Part shown: piece by piece, positions 19,235-27,725 of the stretch
Position numbering within the stretch: position 1 is the stretch's first letter
How the letters are laid out: each line of letters begins with the position of its first letter
Source of the DNA: Pseudohongiella spirulinae
GTDB lineage: Bacteria; Pseudomonadota; Gammaproteobacteria; Pseudomonadales; Pseudohongiellaceae
Assembly: GCF_001444425.1 (NCBI RefSeq)
Contig: NZ_CP013189.1
Location: 2,914,001 to 2,978,000 of the forward strand
Direction: 5' to 3'
Length of the DNA stretch: 64,000 nucleotides
Notes under the pieces: generated by a model
Seen by the model: the letters and a program-made list of their open reading frames with translations, nothing else
Database searches by the model: none
What the model was told of the DNA's origin: nothing
Made by a program: the position numbers and the translations under genes

Positions 19235-19630
19235 ATGGACACTCGACCGACCGACATCCGTCTGCGCAAGCTCAGCAACCTGCTGGAGCTGACTTATGCA
19301 GACGGACGCTGCTTCAACCTGCCTGCCGAATACTTGCGGGTATACTCACCTTCAGCCGAGGTAAAAGGTCACGGCACAGGTCAGGAGGTGCTGCAATACG
19401 GCAAACGTCATGTCCGGCTGTGCGGTGTGAGTCCCGTCGGCCACTATGGCATTAAACTCGTGTTTGACGATGACCACAGCAGCGGCATCTATACCTGGGA
19501 CTATCTGTACGAACTTGGCAATAAACAGAACGACCTTTGGCAGGACTATCTGCAGCGCTTGGCGGCGGCGGGCCGATTGCGTGATGACGCACAAGTGATT
19601 AAGATTGTCGATCCGGCTAAAACGGATTGA
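19235..19630 (+). CDS. DUF971 (GBBH N-terminal-like) protein
   Basis: 131 residues made mostly of the DUF971 domain: [34 protein letters not shown], then [31 protein letters not shown]. This domain occurs in gamma-butyrobetaine hydroxylase N-termini and in iron-sulfur cluster-related proteins; the stand-alone form next to hslVU and ubiE is widespread in gammaproteobacteria with no settled function. Its ATG directly follows the hslU stop. The basis for any function is only context. Confidence 0.88.
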   Translation: MDTRPTDIRLRKLSNLLELTYADGRCFNLPAEYLRVYSPSAEVKGHGTGQEVLQYGKRHVRLCGVSPVGHYGIKLVFDDDHSSGIYTWDYLYELGNKQNDLWQDYLQRLAAAGRLRDDAQVIKIVDPAKTD

Positions 19631-19632
19631 TT

Positions 19633-20406
19633 ATGAACGACTCCAGCAGCACCAATTCCAGCGATAACGCGCAAACCACCACGCATTTCGGCTACCAGTC
19701 CGTCAGTCCGGCGGAGAAAACCCGGCGTGTCGGTCAGGTTTTCCACTCCGTGGCGCGGCGCTACGACCTGATGAATGACATCATCTCCATGGGCACCCAC
19801 CGTGTTATCAAACGTTTCACCGTGGAACTTAGCGGCGTTCGACGCGGACACAGTGTCCTGGATCTGGCCGGCGGCACCGGCGATTTTTCCATGCAATTCT
19901 CGCCGCTGGTTGGCCCGGACGGGCGCGTTGTGCTGGCCGATATTAATGACTCCATGCTCAAGGTCGGCCGTGACCGGCTGATCGACAAAGGCATTACCGG
20001 CAACGTCAGTATCGCCCAGGTGAACGCTGAACAGTTACCCTTTGCTGACGAAAGTTTCGACTGTATCTGCATCGCGTACGGATTGCGCAATGTTACCGAT
20101 AAAGATGCCGCACTGCGATCGATGTACCGCACCCTGAAACCCGGCGGACGTGTGCTGGTACTGGAGTTCTCCAAGCCGGTCAATCCGGCGCTCAGCAAAG
20201 CCTATGACGCCTGGTCCGCCCTGTGGCCAGTGGCTGGCAAAGCAGTGACCGGCGACAGTGACAGTTACAAGTATCTGGTTGAATCCATCAGGGTGCATCC
20301 GGATCAGGAAACGCTTAAAGACATGATGCAGGGAGCCGGCTTTTCTGACTGCCGGTATCACAACCTGATCGGCGGCATCAGCGCTGTGCATATTGGGCAC
20401 AAGTAA
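19633..20406 (+). CDS. ubiE: Ubiquinone/menaquinone C-methyltransferase UbiE
   Basis: SAM-dependent C-methyltransferase in ubiquinone (and menaquinone) synthesis. Signatures: [34 protein letters not shown] (first UbiE motif), [12 protein letters not shown] as SAM motif I, and [11 protein letters not shown] plus [12 protein letters not shown] as later motifs. The C-terminal region with [15 protein letters not shown] is typical. Length about 257. The ATG at 19633 lies two bases after the DUF971 stop. Confidence 0.97.
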   Translation: MNDSSSTNSSDNAQTTTHFGYQSVSPAEKTRRVGQVFHSVARRYDLMNDIISMGTHRVIKRFTVELSGVRRGHSVLDLAGGTGDFSMQFSPLVGPDGRVVLADINDSMLKVGRDRLIDKGITGNVSIAQVNAEQLPFADESFDCICIAYGLRNVTDKDAALRSMYRTLKPGGRVLVLEFSKPVNPALSKAYDAWSALWPVAGKAVTGDSDSYKYLVESIRVHPDQETLKDMMQGAGFSDCRYHNLIGGISAVHIGHK

Positions 20407-20408
20407 TC

Positions 20409-21023
20409 GTGGCCAGCCTGCTGAAATTCGCCCTGTTGCGCCCTGCCGAGCAACTACTGAATCTTGCGCTACGCAAAGATCCGCATCTGCTGAACACACT
20501 TTACGGACAGGCACCGGATAAAATCGTCGCCCTGCAATGCACCAGCCTGCCAGGCTTTGAAATTGGTCTGCAATTCACCCAACAGGGACTGCGCCTGCTA
20601 AGTGTGTCTGATCAGCCCCCCGCTGCCAGCATAACGGGCCCGGCAGCAGCGCTGATGGGACTGCTGACCAGCGAAGATCCCGCGGCCGCGCTGCATCATC
20701 CGCAACTGCAATTACACGGCGATGTGCATCTGGTTCAGGCCCTGCACCGGTCTATCAGCCGCCTGGAGCTGGACTGGAGTGATTTTTTCAGCAACCCGGC
20801 CTTTCAGCTTGTCAGCCAGGCCATGAAGTCTTCCGCGGCTGCCGTGCAGCAGGGCATAATCAGCCTGCGACAGGATACCGCCGACTATCTGCAACATGAG
20901 AGCGATCTGCTGCCAACCCGGGCTGAAGTGCATGACTTAACAGCGCGCACTGAATCGCTGAGACTGAGAATTGACCGCCTGCGGGCGCGATTGGATCAAC
21001 TCAAACCGCCTGCGTCAATTTGA
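20409..21023 (+). CDS. ubiJ: Ubiquinone biosynthesis accessory factor UbiJ
   Basis: SCP2-like lipid-binding protein that in E. coli helps hold ubiquinone intermediates in the Ubi metabolon. The 204-residue protein has an SCP2-type fold at residues 30-115 (VALQCTSLPGFEIGLQFTQQGLRLL, TGPAAALMGLLTS, LQLHGDVHLVQALHRSISRLELDWSD) and a C-terminal coiled coil (LTARTESLRLRIDRLRARLDQL). Starts with GTG just after ubiE. In relatives ubiB usually follows; here a bufferin operon does. Confidence 0.88.
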   Translation: MASLLKFALLRPAEQLLNLALRKDPHLLNTLYGQAPDKIVALQCTSLPGFEIGLQFTQQGLRLLSVSDQPPAASITGPAAALMGLLTSEDPAAALHHPQLQLHGDVHLVQALHRSISRLELDWSDFFSNPAFQLVSQAMKSSAAAVQQGIISLRQDTADYLQHESDLLPTRAEVHDLTARTESLRLRIDRLRARLDQLKPPASI

Positions 21024-21031
21024 CGCAGGCG
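21007..21031 (+). terminator. Hairpin at the end of ubiJ
   Basis: CGCCTGCGTC (21007-21016) pairs perfectly over 10 bp with GACGCAGGCG (21022-21031) around an AATTT loop, spanning the ubiJ stop codon. There is no U run after it, so it may be a weak terminator or an mRNA 3'-end stabiliser between the ubi genes and the buf operon. Confidence 0.5.
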
Positions 21032-21167
21032 CTTGAAACACAAGCCCTGCATGAGATAATCCGGCTCCGGTTGCCATTCGTAACAATATTCAGCTGTTAT
21101 TCAGGTGCCATGCGCGCATAATGATAGCCACAAGTCATCAGTGACAATGAGTTGGGAGATTAAAGGC

Positions 21168-21590
21168 ATGAATTCTGTAAAAAAATCTGACGGTTTTACA
21201 TTGGCCACAGCGGCAGCGGCACTGATGATGTCCGGCACCGCCATGGCGGCCTTTGACACGCTGGATAACAACCCCGACAACCCCGTTAAAATTGCCGTCT
21301 GCCAGGATGTGGACAGCGCCAATTTTGTTGCCATCAGCACTGGCAACGAGAACTTCTCCTCTGTCATGTGTCAGGTGTTGGGCGGCAGTCAGGCAAAAGC
21401 TCTGAGTGCCAAGCCGGATACAGACCTGGCAGCCGATGCCGTCAAAGTAGCCTACTGTAACGATGTCTTCACCTGCGCCGGTCAAAACACCTGCCACGGC
21501 ATCGGGTTTGTCGGCGTTTACAGTGACAGTGACGAGTTATCTGCCTCACTGTGCGAAAAGCTGGGCGGCACGGTACTGTCCTCGCTGTAA
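21168..21590 (+). CDS. bufA: Bufferin-type RiPP precursor (DUF2282-like) with duplicated domain
   Basis: 140-residue exported precursor. Signal peptide ends at AMA (residue 27), followed by six Cys: 45, 68, 97, 103, 109, 129. The C-terminal half contains CAGQNTCHGIGFV and ends CEKLGG, matching the DUF2282/BufA core in which Cys residues are modified by an MNIO enzyme so that the peptide sequesters copper. The N-terminal half looks like a degenerate copy: VKIAVCQDV against VKVAYCNDV, and SVMCQVLGG against ASLCEKLGG, but without the central CxGxNxC. Start at 21168 gives the signal peptide; GGGAG lies upstream. It is followed by bufB and bufC. The family assignment rests on motif and context. 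Confidence 0.8.
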   Translation: MNSVKKSDGFTLATAAAALMMSGTAMAAFDTLDNNPDNPVKIAVCQDVDSANFVAISTGNENFSSVMCQVLGGSQAKALSAKPDTDLAADAVKVAYCNDVFTCAGQNTCHGIGFVGVYSDSDELSASLCEKLGGTVLSSL

Positions 21591-21604
21591 GCGATCAACC
21601 AGCC

Positions 21605-22420
21605 ATGCTCGGATTCGGTCTGGGGCTGCGCAGCCCGCATTATGATTATGTGCTGGCGAATAAGCCAGCCGTCGACTGGTTCGAGCTTATTACCGAAAAC
21701 TATCTGGCTCCCGGCGGTCGACCAAGAGCCATTCTCAGACAAATCCGTGAGCACTACCCGGTGGTGCTGCACGGACTGTCCTTTAATATCGGTTCGGCCG
21801 AACCGCCTGATTTCGATTATCTCAAGCAACTCAGGGCTTTGATCAGAGAATGCGAACCGGCCTGGGTGTCTGACCATATCTGTTGGACTGGACTGCATGG
21901 CAAGACATCTCACGATCTTCTGCCCATCGCGTACAACGCAGAAACCCTGCAGCAGGTCAGCGACAAAGTAAATCAGATTCAGGACGTATTGGAGCAACAC
22001 GTGGTTCTTGAGAACCCGTCGGTTTATCTGCAGTTCCGATCCAGCGAAATCAGCGAGGCTGAATTCATTAATGCACTGGTTAACAACACCGGCTGCAAGA
22101 TATTGCTCGACGTTAATAACGTGTATGTAAGCAGCTTTAACCTGGGCCACGATCCCTATGCCGAGATTTCGGCACTGGATACCAACTGTGTGCAACAGTT
22201 TCACCTGGCCGGCCACACCAACAATGACAGCCATATCATTGATACACATGACCATCCGGTTTGTGATGCAGTCTGGGATCTGTATGCCTTTGCCTGTCGT
22301 CGTTTCGGGCCCACAGCAACTTTGCTGGAGCGCGACGACCGTATACCCCCCTTTCCGGAATTGATGGCTGAATTGGAGCAGGCGCGCCAGCTTCAGACTT
22401 ACGCCCTGCAAACAGCATGA
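21605..22420 (+). CDS. bufB: BufB, MNIO (DUF692) multinuclear iron oxidase
   Basis: 271-residue TIM-barrel enzyme of the DUF692/MNIO family that modifies Cys (or Asn) residues of RiPP precursors with oxygen and iron. Metal-ligand motifs are intact: ELITENY, VLHGLSFNIG with His56, SDHICW, VLENPSVY, LLDVNNVYV, FHLAGH, DTHDHPV and LERDDRIPPF. The start is ATG at 21605, 14 bp after the bufA stop, with a weak ribosome site. It overlaps bufC by 4 bp. Substrate would be the BufA peptide just upstream; a copper-buffering role is inferred from the described bufferin systems. Confidence 0.92.
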   Translation: MLGFGLGLRSPHYDYVLANKPAVDWFELITENYLAPGGRPRAILRQIREHYPVVLHGLSFNIGSAEPPDFDYLKQLRALIRECEPAWVSDHICWTGLHGKTSHDLLPIAYNAETLQQVSDKVNQIQDVLEQHVVLENPSVYLQFRSSEISEAEFINALVNNTGCKILLDVNNVYVSSFNLGHDPYAEISALDTNCVQQFHLAGHTNNDSHIIDTHDHPVCDAVWDLYAFACRRFGPTATLLERDDRIPPFPELMAELEQARQLQTYALQTA

Positions 22421-23235
22421 ACTGGAGAGACGAACAACAGGCGTTCTGGAACTGGATTACCCGGCCGCAGAATCTCCAGGACAGTTCCCAGCAGATCGAC
22501 GATCACTTTCTGCCACATCGTGCGCTAAGCAAAGTCGACGCCCTGGGCATCTACAACAATGCCTATCACCAGCGCCTCATCCAGATCTCATCCGAACTAT
22601 ACCCGGTGACCTACCACACACTGGGGCATGATGTTTACTCCCGGCTATGGCTGGACTATCTGGCTCAGCATCCACCCCGTCCCGGCCCCATGAGCCTGCT
22701 GGGTGAACAGCTGCCGAGTTTTGCCCGCCAGCACGCGCAATTTGGCCGTCTGCCAGCCCTGCTGGACATTATTGAACTGGAAAACCTGCTGATTCATTTG
22801 TTTGACCAGGCGGATGAGCCTGCCTGGACACGGGCCCAACTGCAGGCCCTGACACCTGAACAGTGGCCGGACACACGCTGGCGGGTCAAATCAGACTGGG
22901 CACTGATGAGTAGTCAATTCGACCTTGAGAAGTACTGGAGCCAGATGCAGTTACACCTGGCACGGCCGGATGCCCGCCCCGGAGAGACCGAGTTTGCTGC
23001 CGAGCGCATCAGCGATGCCGATCAGGCTCACTACCTGATCCGGCGGGTTAATCACCGCATGCAGTTTCAGCGGATCAACCCGGCCATGATGCTGTTCCTC
23101 ACCGGAATTCGCGAGGGGCAGACTTTTGCCATGCTGTGCGAATCGCTCAGCCAGCATTTCCCGGATCAGGAGATAGCCAGCCTGAGCTTGCAGCTGCTGC
23201 TGAAAACTATTGACCTGGAGTTGCTGTACGCCTGA
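22417..23235 (+). CDS. bufC: BufC, DUF2063-type RiPP recognition partner
   Basis: 272-residue partner of the MNIO enzyme. The N-terminal half (RDEQQAFWNWITRP, RALSKVDALGIYNNAYHQRL, ELYPVTYHTLGHDVYSRL, LAQHPPRPGPMSLLGEQL) is the DUF2063 domain found in BufC/HvfC proteins, which help bring the precursor to the MNIO active site. The C-terminal part (RRVNHRMQFQRINPAMMLFLTGI) fits the winged helix/RRE-like half. ATGA overlap with bufB. No DoxX-type membrane gene, common in such operons, follows. Confidence 0.87.
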   Translation: MNWRDEQQAFWNWITRPQNLQDSSQQIDDHFLPHRALSKVDALGIYNNAYHQRLIQISSELYPVTYHTLGHDVYSRLWLDYLAQHPPRPGPMSLLGEQLPSFARQHAQFGRLPALLDIIELENLLIHLFDQADEPAWTRAQLQALTPEQWPDTRWRVKSDWALMSSQFDLEKYWSQMQLHLARPDARPGETEFAAERISDADQAHYLIRRVNHRMQFQRINPAMMLFLTGIREGQTFAMLCESLSQHFPDQEIASLSLQLLLKTIDLELLYA

Positions 23236-23244
23236 CAACTTGAC

Positions 23245-23664
23245 TCAGCTTTCGATGATTTCAAAGGTGTGACTGATTTTGACACCCGCTGATGACAACA
23301 TGATCGAAGCCGAGCAATATTTATCAGCCGACAGGGCTACTGCGCGCTCCACCTGCTTCTCGCTGAGATTTCTGCCGCTGACCTTAAAGTGCATGTGAAT
23401 GCTTTCAAATACTGCCGGTACCGCATCGGCACGTGTTGCCTGCATGTCCACTTCACAATCTGTAATGTCCTGTCGTGCCTTGCGCAGAATACTGACCACA
23501 TCAAAGGACGAGCAACCGCCAGTGCCAATCAGTAGCATCTCCATGGGGCGCAGTCCCAGATTGTGACCACCGCTGGCTTCCGGCCCATCCATGACAACAG
23601 TATGCCCGCTGCCTGACTCTCCAAGAAACATGACATCTTTGACCCAGCGAACAGTTGCTTTCAT
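23245..23664 (-). CDS. OsmC-family protein (YhfA-like)
   Basis: 139-residue OsmC/Ohr fold protein. Pattern: MKATVRWVKDVMFLGES, the GGHNLGLRPMEMLLIGTGGCSSFDVVSIL helix with the peroxidatic-type Cys in GGCSSFD, and a second Cys in SADKYCSASIML. OsmC proteins reduce organic peroxides; the YhfA branch is poorly characterised. The start follows GGAGAG. It sits divergent to the cAMP receptor gene, exactly as yhfA sits beside crp in E. coli and a homologue sits beside vfr in Pseudomonas. Convergent with bufC. Confidence 0.88.
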   Translation of the reverse strand: MKATVRWVKDVMFLGESGSGHTVVMDGPEASGGHNLGLRPMEMLLIGTGGCSSFDVVSILRKARQDITDCEVDMQATRADAVPAVFESIHMHFKVSGRNLSEKQVERAVALSADKYCSASIMLSSAGVKISHTFEIIES

Positions 23665-23815
23665 AAACTCTCCTGCAATTGACGGCGCACTGTGAAACAG
23701 CACGCAAGATTAACACAGTGCGGGCTGCAGAGTTAGCAGTCACCCCATCCCTTGCGTTACAATCATCGTGCGTTAAGGGAAGAACCACATTGACAATAAC
23801 CGGGAGAACACGGTC

Positions 23816-24451
23816 ATGGCGCTGATGGCCATTACGCCTCACATTGAAGACCTGCAAAATTTCCTGTCCAACTGTCAGATCCGCCAGTATGAGCGTGGAC
23901 AGACAATTATTTATGCCGGCGATGAGCCGACAACCCTGTATTACTTATTGAAGGGCAGTATTTCTGTCTATCTTGAAGAGGAAGAAGGCAAGGAAGTTAT
24001 TATCGCCTACCTGAATCCGGGCGATTTTTTTGGTGAAATGGGTCTGTTTGATACCGGCAAGGCCCGCAGCGCCTTTTGTCGCGCCAAATCAGACAGCGAG
24101 ATTGCCGAAATAAGCTACGATCGATTCAATGACTACCTGCACGAGCATCCGGAAATCCTGCTGACCATTGGCAAGCAGATGGCCAACAGACTGCGTAATA
24201 CCACCCGCAAATTGGGCGATCTGGCATTTTACGATGTGACAGGACGTATCGCCCGCACGCTGATCGAACTGAGTAAAGAACCAGTCGCCATGACGCATCC
24301 TGATGGCATGCAGATAAAAATTACCCGTCAGGAACTGGGCAGACTGGTCAATTGCTCACGGGAAATGGCCGGGCGGGTTCTGAAAACGCTTGAAGAGCAG
24401 CAGCTGATCTCAGTGCACGGTCAGAATATTGTGGTATACGGCACGCGCTGA
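23816..24451 (+). CDS. vfr: cAMP receptor protein Vfr/Crp
   Basis: 211-residue CRP-family regulator. The N-terminal cyclic-nucleotide domain has GEMGLFDTGKARSAFCRA with the Glu, Arg and Ser that bind cAMP, and Thr in RNTTRKLGDLAFYDVTGRI near the C-helix, matching the E. coli Thr127 region. The helix-turn-helix ITRQELGRLVNCSREMAGR retains the Arg, Glu and Arg that read TGTGA-type sites. Closer to Vfr/Crp than to FNR (no N-terminal Cys cluster). GGGAGA precedes the ATG. It would be the sensor for cAMP produced by the CHASE2 cyclase in this window. Confidence 0.93.
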   Translation: MALMAITPHIEDLQNFLSNCQIRQYERGQTIIYAGDEPTTLYYLLKGSISVYLEEEEGKEVIIAYLNPGDFFGEMGLFDTGKARSAFCRAKSDSEIAEISYDRFNDYLHEHPEILLTIGKQMANRLRNTTRKLGDLAFYDVTGRIARTLIELSKEPVAMTHPDGMQIKITRQELGRLVNCSREMAGRVLKTLEEQQLISVHGQNIVVYGTR

Positions 24452-24461
24452 AGCTGTTTGC

Positions 24462-25169
24462 TTACTCAGCGGACGCCAGCATTAACAGACCTCGACCCTT
24501 GCTTGCAAACAGCCGCTCGCGCTCAGTCTGGATGTAGTTTATTTTTTCCTGCCTCTCCGACGCCGATAATCCGCGCATACTCAGAAGACTTTCCGCACGG
24601 CGGAAGCATGCCATCGCCCTCACCCCATCCTCCATATCCAACGCGCGCTGGGCCATTAACAGGCTGGAATTCACTGCGACGCGCAGACCCAGCGTTCGCA
24701 AGCTCTCACGGGCATTCTCGAACTGACTGGCACTGATTTTCTCAGCTTTATACAGGTCCACAAAAATCTGCATGGCACGTTGAATATGACGCTGCGCGAC
24801 CACCAGTTCCTGCTCGGTAGCCACAGCCGCACTGCCTGCACCACCACCTGCACCCTGTTGTTTACTGGCAACTTCGGCTTCTTTCAATTGCCTGTCCAGA
24901 TCCTGTCGACCGGGATCCAGAGTCTGAATATGCCTGATATCCCTCGCCAACGACTCGAACAGCGGTCGCAAGATTTCGGGGTCAGTATCCATTTGTTGCA
25001 AGGCTCGACCCGCCTCATACATCTGCCTGCGCCTGTCTTCCAGCGCTGCCAGTTGCCGTAGTCGCCAATAATGCTCTGATTGCTGCTGCAGGGCCCATTT
25101 AGCCAGCAGCAGGCCGGCCCACATGAGCAGCAGCAAAGCAAAGATCCACAACAGGTTGGTAAGCAGCAT
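24462..25169 (-). CDS. Membrane-anchored coiled-coil protein of unknown function
   Basis: 235 residues. One N-terminal transmembrane helix (residues 2-24, very Leu-rich), then a long helical, charged region (LRQLAALEDRRRQMYEAGRALQQMD and LDPGRQDLDRQLKEAEVASKQ), a short Gly/Ala hinge (GAGGGAGSAAVA), and another helical part that ends near the C-terminus. No enzyme motif. It may be a scaffold or tether facing the cytoplasm. Convergent with vfr (10 bp between stops). I do not recognise the family. Confidence 0.65.
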   Translation of the reverse strand: MLLTNLLWIFALLLLMWAGLLLAKWALQQQSEHYWRLRQLAALEDRRRQMYEAGRALQQMDTDPEILRPLFESLARDIRHIQTLDPGRQDLDRQLKEAEVASKQQGAGGGAGSAAVATEQELVVAQRHIQRAMQIFVDLYKAEKISASQFENARESLRTLGLRVAVNSSLLMAQRALDMEDGVRAMACFRRAESLLSMRGLSASERQEKINYIQTERERLFASKGRGLLMLASAE

Positions 25170-25250
25170 TTACAGCCCGGTCGCACAGCCAATAGGATTT
25201 ACCTGATCAGATAATCTATCGGCTGGCAGGGCTGTATGTTTAGATAAAGA

Positions 25251-26048
25251 TCAGCTGAATAGTTCGCGCAGTTTGGCGCCTGGGTCGGGCGCGCGCATAA
25301 AGGTTTCGCCAATCAGAAAACCGTATATACCGCGAGACATCATACGCTTGACGTCGGCGGCTGTGCTGATGCCACTTTCGGTCACGATCAGTTTGTCGTC
25401 AGGCACCAGCTCAGCCAGGCGGAAGGTGATTTCCAGGTCGGTATGGAAATCATGCAGGTTACGATTGTTGATGCCAATCAGGTCGAAACCGCCTGCCAGG
25501 GCAATATCCAGTTCGGTTTCATTGTGCACCTCAACCAGCACATCGAGCTGATAATCCGCCGCACAGGCAGCCAGCTCACGCAGGCGCACCGGATTCAGCG
25601 CCGCCACAATCAGCAGTATGCAGTCCGCGCCAATGGCACCCGCCTCGGCAATCTGGTACGGATCAATGATGAAATCCTTGCGTATCACCGGCAGTTCACA
25701 GGCTGCCCTGGCCTGCTGCAGGTAGGCATTGCTACCCTGAAAGTACTGTTCGTCGGTCAGCACAGACAGACAGGTCGCTCCGCCCTCAGCATACTGGCGC
25801 GCCAGGGTGGCGGGATCGAAGTCTTCACGAATCAGACCTTTGCTGGGCGAGGCTTTTTTAATCTCGGCAATCACAGCGGCCTGTTGAGCATGCATGCGCT
25901 CTCGCATTGCGCGGATAAAGCCACGGCGCTCAGCCACCAGATCACGCGCCAGCTTGTCCTGCATCGCCATTGAGACAGCCTGGCTGTTGCGCTGAATCTC
26001 GAACTGCTTGTGCGTCAGGATTTTTTCCAGGATGGTGCTTGTATTCAC
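25251..26048 (-). CDS. trpC: Indole-3-glycerol phosphate synthase TrpC
   Basis: TIM-barrel enzyme that closes the indole ring in tryptophan synthesis. 265 residues with VIAEIKKASPSKG (catalytic Lys), CLSVLTDEQYFQGS, LPVIRKDFIIDPYQ, VEVHNETEL, LIGINNRNL and VTESGI. Stand-alone TrpC, not fused to TrpF. Starts with GTG overlapping the trpD stop by 4 bp (GTGA). Last gene of trpGDC. Confidence 0.97.
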   Translation of the reverse strand: MNTSTILEKILTHKQFEIQRNSQAVSMAMQDKLARDLVAERRGFIRAMRERMHAQQAAVIAEIKKASPSKGLIREDFDPATLARQYAEGGATCLSVLTDEQYFQGSNAYLQQARAACELPVIRKDFIIDPYQIAEAGAIGADCILLIVAALNPVRLRELAACAADYQLDVLVEVHNETELDIALAGGFDLIGINNRNLHDFHTDLEITFRLAELVPDDKLIVTESGISTAADVKRMMSRGIYGFLIGETFMRAPDPGAKLRELFS

Positions 26049-27073
26049 GCTTTGAATCTCTCGGTAAAGGCGGCCAATTGTTCCAGCTTCTGCAGGGCTG
26101 CGCCGCTGTGCAGAATGTCACGGGCCCGGTTGACACCTGCCGGCAGATCATCGCACAGGTTAGCCGCGTAAATGGCCGCCCCGGCATTCAAGGCCACGAT
26201 ATCGCCGGCCATCTCGTTTTCGTAGGTCAGGGCCTGTTTGACCAGAGCCAGGCTTTCAGCAGGCGAATCTACTTGCAGCGGCGCATAGCTGTCTCGCTGC
26301 ACCATGCCAAAATCAGCCGGTGACACGCTGTAACGCACCAGGTGTCCGTCGCGCAGCTCGCCGATCTGTGTGCTGGCCGAGATACTGATTTCGTCCAATC
26401 CATCCTCTGCGGCTAGCACCAGCACATGCCGACTGCCCAGATCGCGCAACACTTCAAGCACCGGCTCTATCCACTGAGCATCAAAAACGCCCATCACCTG
26501 GTTCGGCGCACCGGCCGGGTTGGTGAGCGGCCCCAGCATATTAAAAATGGTCCGCACGCCAATCTCGCGGCGCGGCCCGATCACGTGTTTCATGGCACTG
26601 TGATGGCCGGGTGCAAACATGAACCCCACTCCCAGCTCCTGTATACACTCAGCCACCTGCTCCGGAGTGATAGCCAGATTGACACCTGCTGCCTCCAGCA
26701 GATCAGCACTGCCGCTTTTACTGGTTGCGCCGCGATTCCCATGCTTGGCAACACGCGCCCCAGCGCAGGCCGCCACCATGGCTGCCGAAGTAGAAATATT
26801 AAAAGTGTCGGTGCCGGTTCCGCCGGTGCCACAGGTATCAACTAGATGAGCGTCCGGCGGCAACTTCACCGGCGTTGCCAGTTCGCGCATGGTGCGAGCG
26901 GCGCCGAGCAGCTCGGCAGTACGAATACCCTTCATTTGCAGTGCCACCAGAAACGCAGCAATTTGCGCATCGGTGCACATGCCCGTCATCATCTCGCGGA
27001 TCAGATCAGAGGCCTGCCCTGCAGTCAGATCCTGACCGGATACCAGATGACGGATGGCGGCTTTTATATCCAT
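26045..27073 (-). CDS. trpD: Anthranilate phosphoribosyltransferase TrpD
   Basis: Transfers phosphoribosyl from PRPP to anthranilate. 342 residues with VDTCGTGGTGTDTFNIST (PRPP-binding glycine loop), KHGNRGATSKSGSAD, FAPGHHSAMKHV and FNMLGPLTNPA, all as in the family. The ATG at 27073 starts the conserved MDIKAAIRHLV; an upstream in-frame start would add 16 unconserved residues overlapping trpG. One base separates it from the trpG stop. Confidence 0.97.
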   Translation of the reverse strand: MDIKAAIRHLVSGQDLTAGQASDLIREMMTGMCTDAQIAAFLVALQMKGIRTAELLGAARTMRELATPVKLPPDAHLVDTCGTGGTGTDTFNISTSAAMVAACAGARVAKHGNRGATSKSGSADLLEAAGVNLAITPEQVAECIQELGVGFMFAPGHHSAMKHVIGPRREIGVRTIFNMLGPLTNPAGAPNQVMGVFDAQWIEPVLEVLRDLGSRHVLVLAAEDGLDEISISASTQIGELRDGHLVRYSVSPADFGMVQRDSYAPLQVDSPAESLALVKQALTYENEMAGDIVALNAGAAIYAANLCDDLPAGVNRARDILHSGAALQKLEQLAAFTERFKA

Positions 27074-27074
27074 A

Positions 27075-27662
27075 TCACTTATCCTGCAGAAAATTGTTGA
27101 GCAACTGATGACCAAACTCACTCAGTATGGATTCTGGATGAAACTGTACACCCTCAACCGCCAGCGTCTTGTGTTTCACGCCCATGATCTCATCCCGGCT
27201 GCCGTCGGGCAGCTGCGTCCAGGCTGTCACTTCCAGACAGTCCGGCAGTGAATTGCTGTCGATGACAAGAGAGTGGTAGCGGGTCGCCGTAAATGGGCTG
27301 GGCAAATCAGAAAATACCCCGGCGTTATTGTGATAGACGGGCGACAATTTGCCATGCATGACTTCGCGGGCGCGAATAATATCGCCACCATAGGCCTGTC
27401 CGATGGCCTGATGACCCAGACACACGCCCAGCAGCGGGATTTTGCCCGCAAAGGTTTTGATCACATCAATGGATATTCCGGCCTCTGACGGCGTGCACGG
27501 CCCCGGTGAAATGACGATTTTATCGGGTGCCATTGATTCGATCTCTGTCAGGCTGATTGCATCATTGCGATGCACCTGCACCTCGGCCCCCAGCTCGCCC
27601 AGATACTGGACAATGTTGTAGGTGAACGAGTCATAGTTGTCGATCATCAGAATTCTGGGCAT
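27075..27662 (-). CDS. trpG: Anthranilate synthase glutamine amidotransferase subunit TrpG
   Basis: Supplies ammonia from glutamine to TrpE, or to PabB if shared. 195 residues, class I amidotransferase triad: Cys in [12 protein letters not shown], and His/Glu in [28 protein letters not shown] is the usual N-terminus. First gene of a trpG-trpD-trpC operon; its partner trpE lies 26 kb away at 53.3-54.8 kb, as in Pseudomonas where trpE is unlinked to trpGDC. Confidence 0.96.
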   Translation of the reverse strand: MPRILMIDNYDSFTYNIVQYLGELGAEVQVHRNDAISLTEIESMAPDKIVISPGPCTPSEAGISIDVIKTFAGKIPLLGVCLGHQAIGQAYGGDIIRAREVMHGKLSPVYHNNAGVFSDLPSPFTATRYHSLVIDSNSLPDCLEVTAWTQLPDGSRDEIMGVKHKTLAVEGVQFHPESILSEFGHQLLNNFLQDK

Positions 27663-27689
27663 GGCAGTTCCTTCAATAGCAGCCGGGCG

Positions 27690-27698
27690 ATTGTAGCA
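27690..27698 (-). promoter_or_regulatory. Putative extended -10 of the trpGDC promoter
   Basis: Minus-strand TGCTACAAT fits the extended -10 consensus (TGnTATAAT). No good -35 was found. It would start transcription about 20 nt before the trpG ATG. No leader peptide or attenuator with tandem Trp codons is present in the short leader. Confidence 0.4.
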
Positions 27699-27725
27699 CG
27701 GCTAAAGAGTTTGAGGTCCACAGCC

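Noticed and set aside
21040-21165. Possible ECF-type promoter (GTAAC-like) before bufA
   Set aside because: A GTAACA occurs, but no matching CGTAT-type -10 lies at the right distance. I could not support it.
21518-22411. 297-codon open frame antisense to bufB
   Set aside because: bufB carries intact MNIO metal motifs, and the antisense frame has no recognisable features.
27663-27692. Search for a Trp attenuator before trpG
   Set aside because: The leader from the putative -10 is only about 20 nt, with no short Trp-rich peptide or alternative hairpins.
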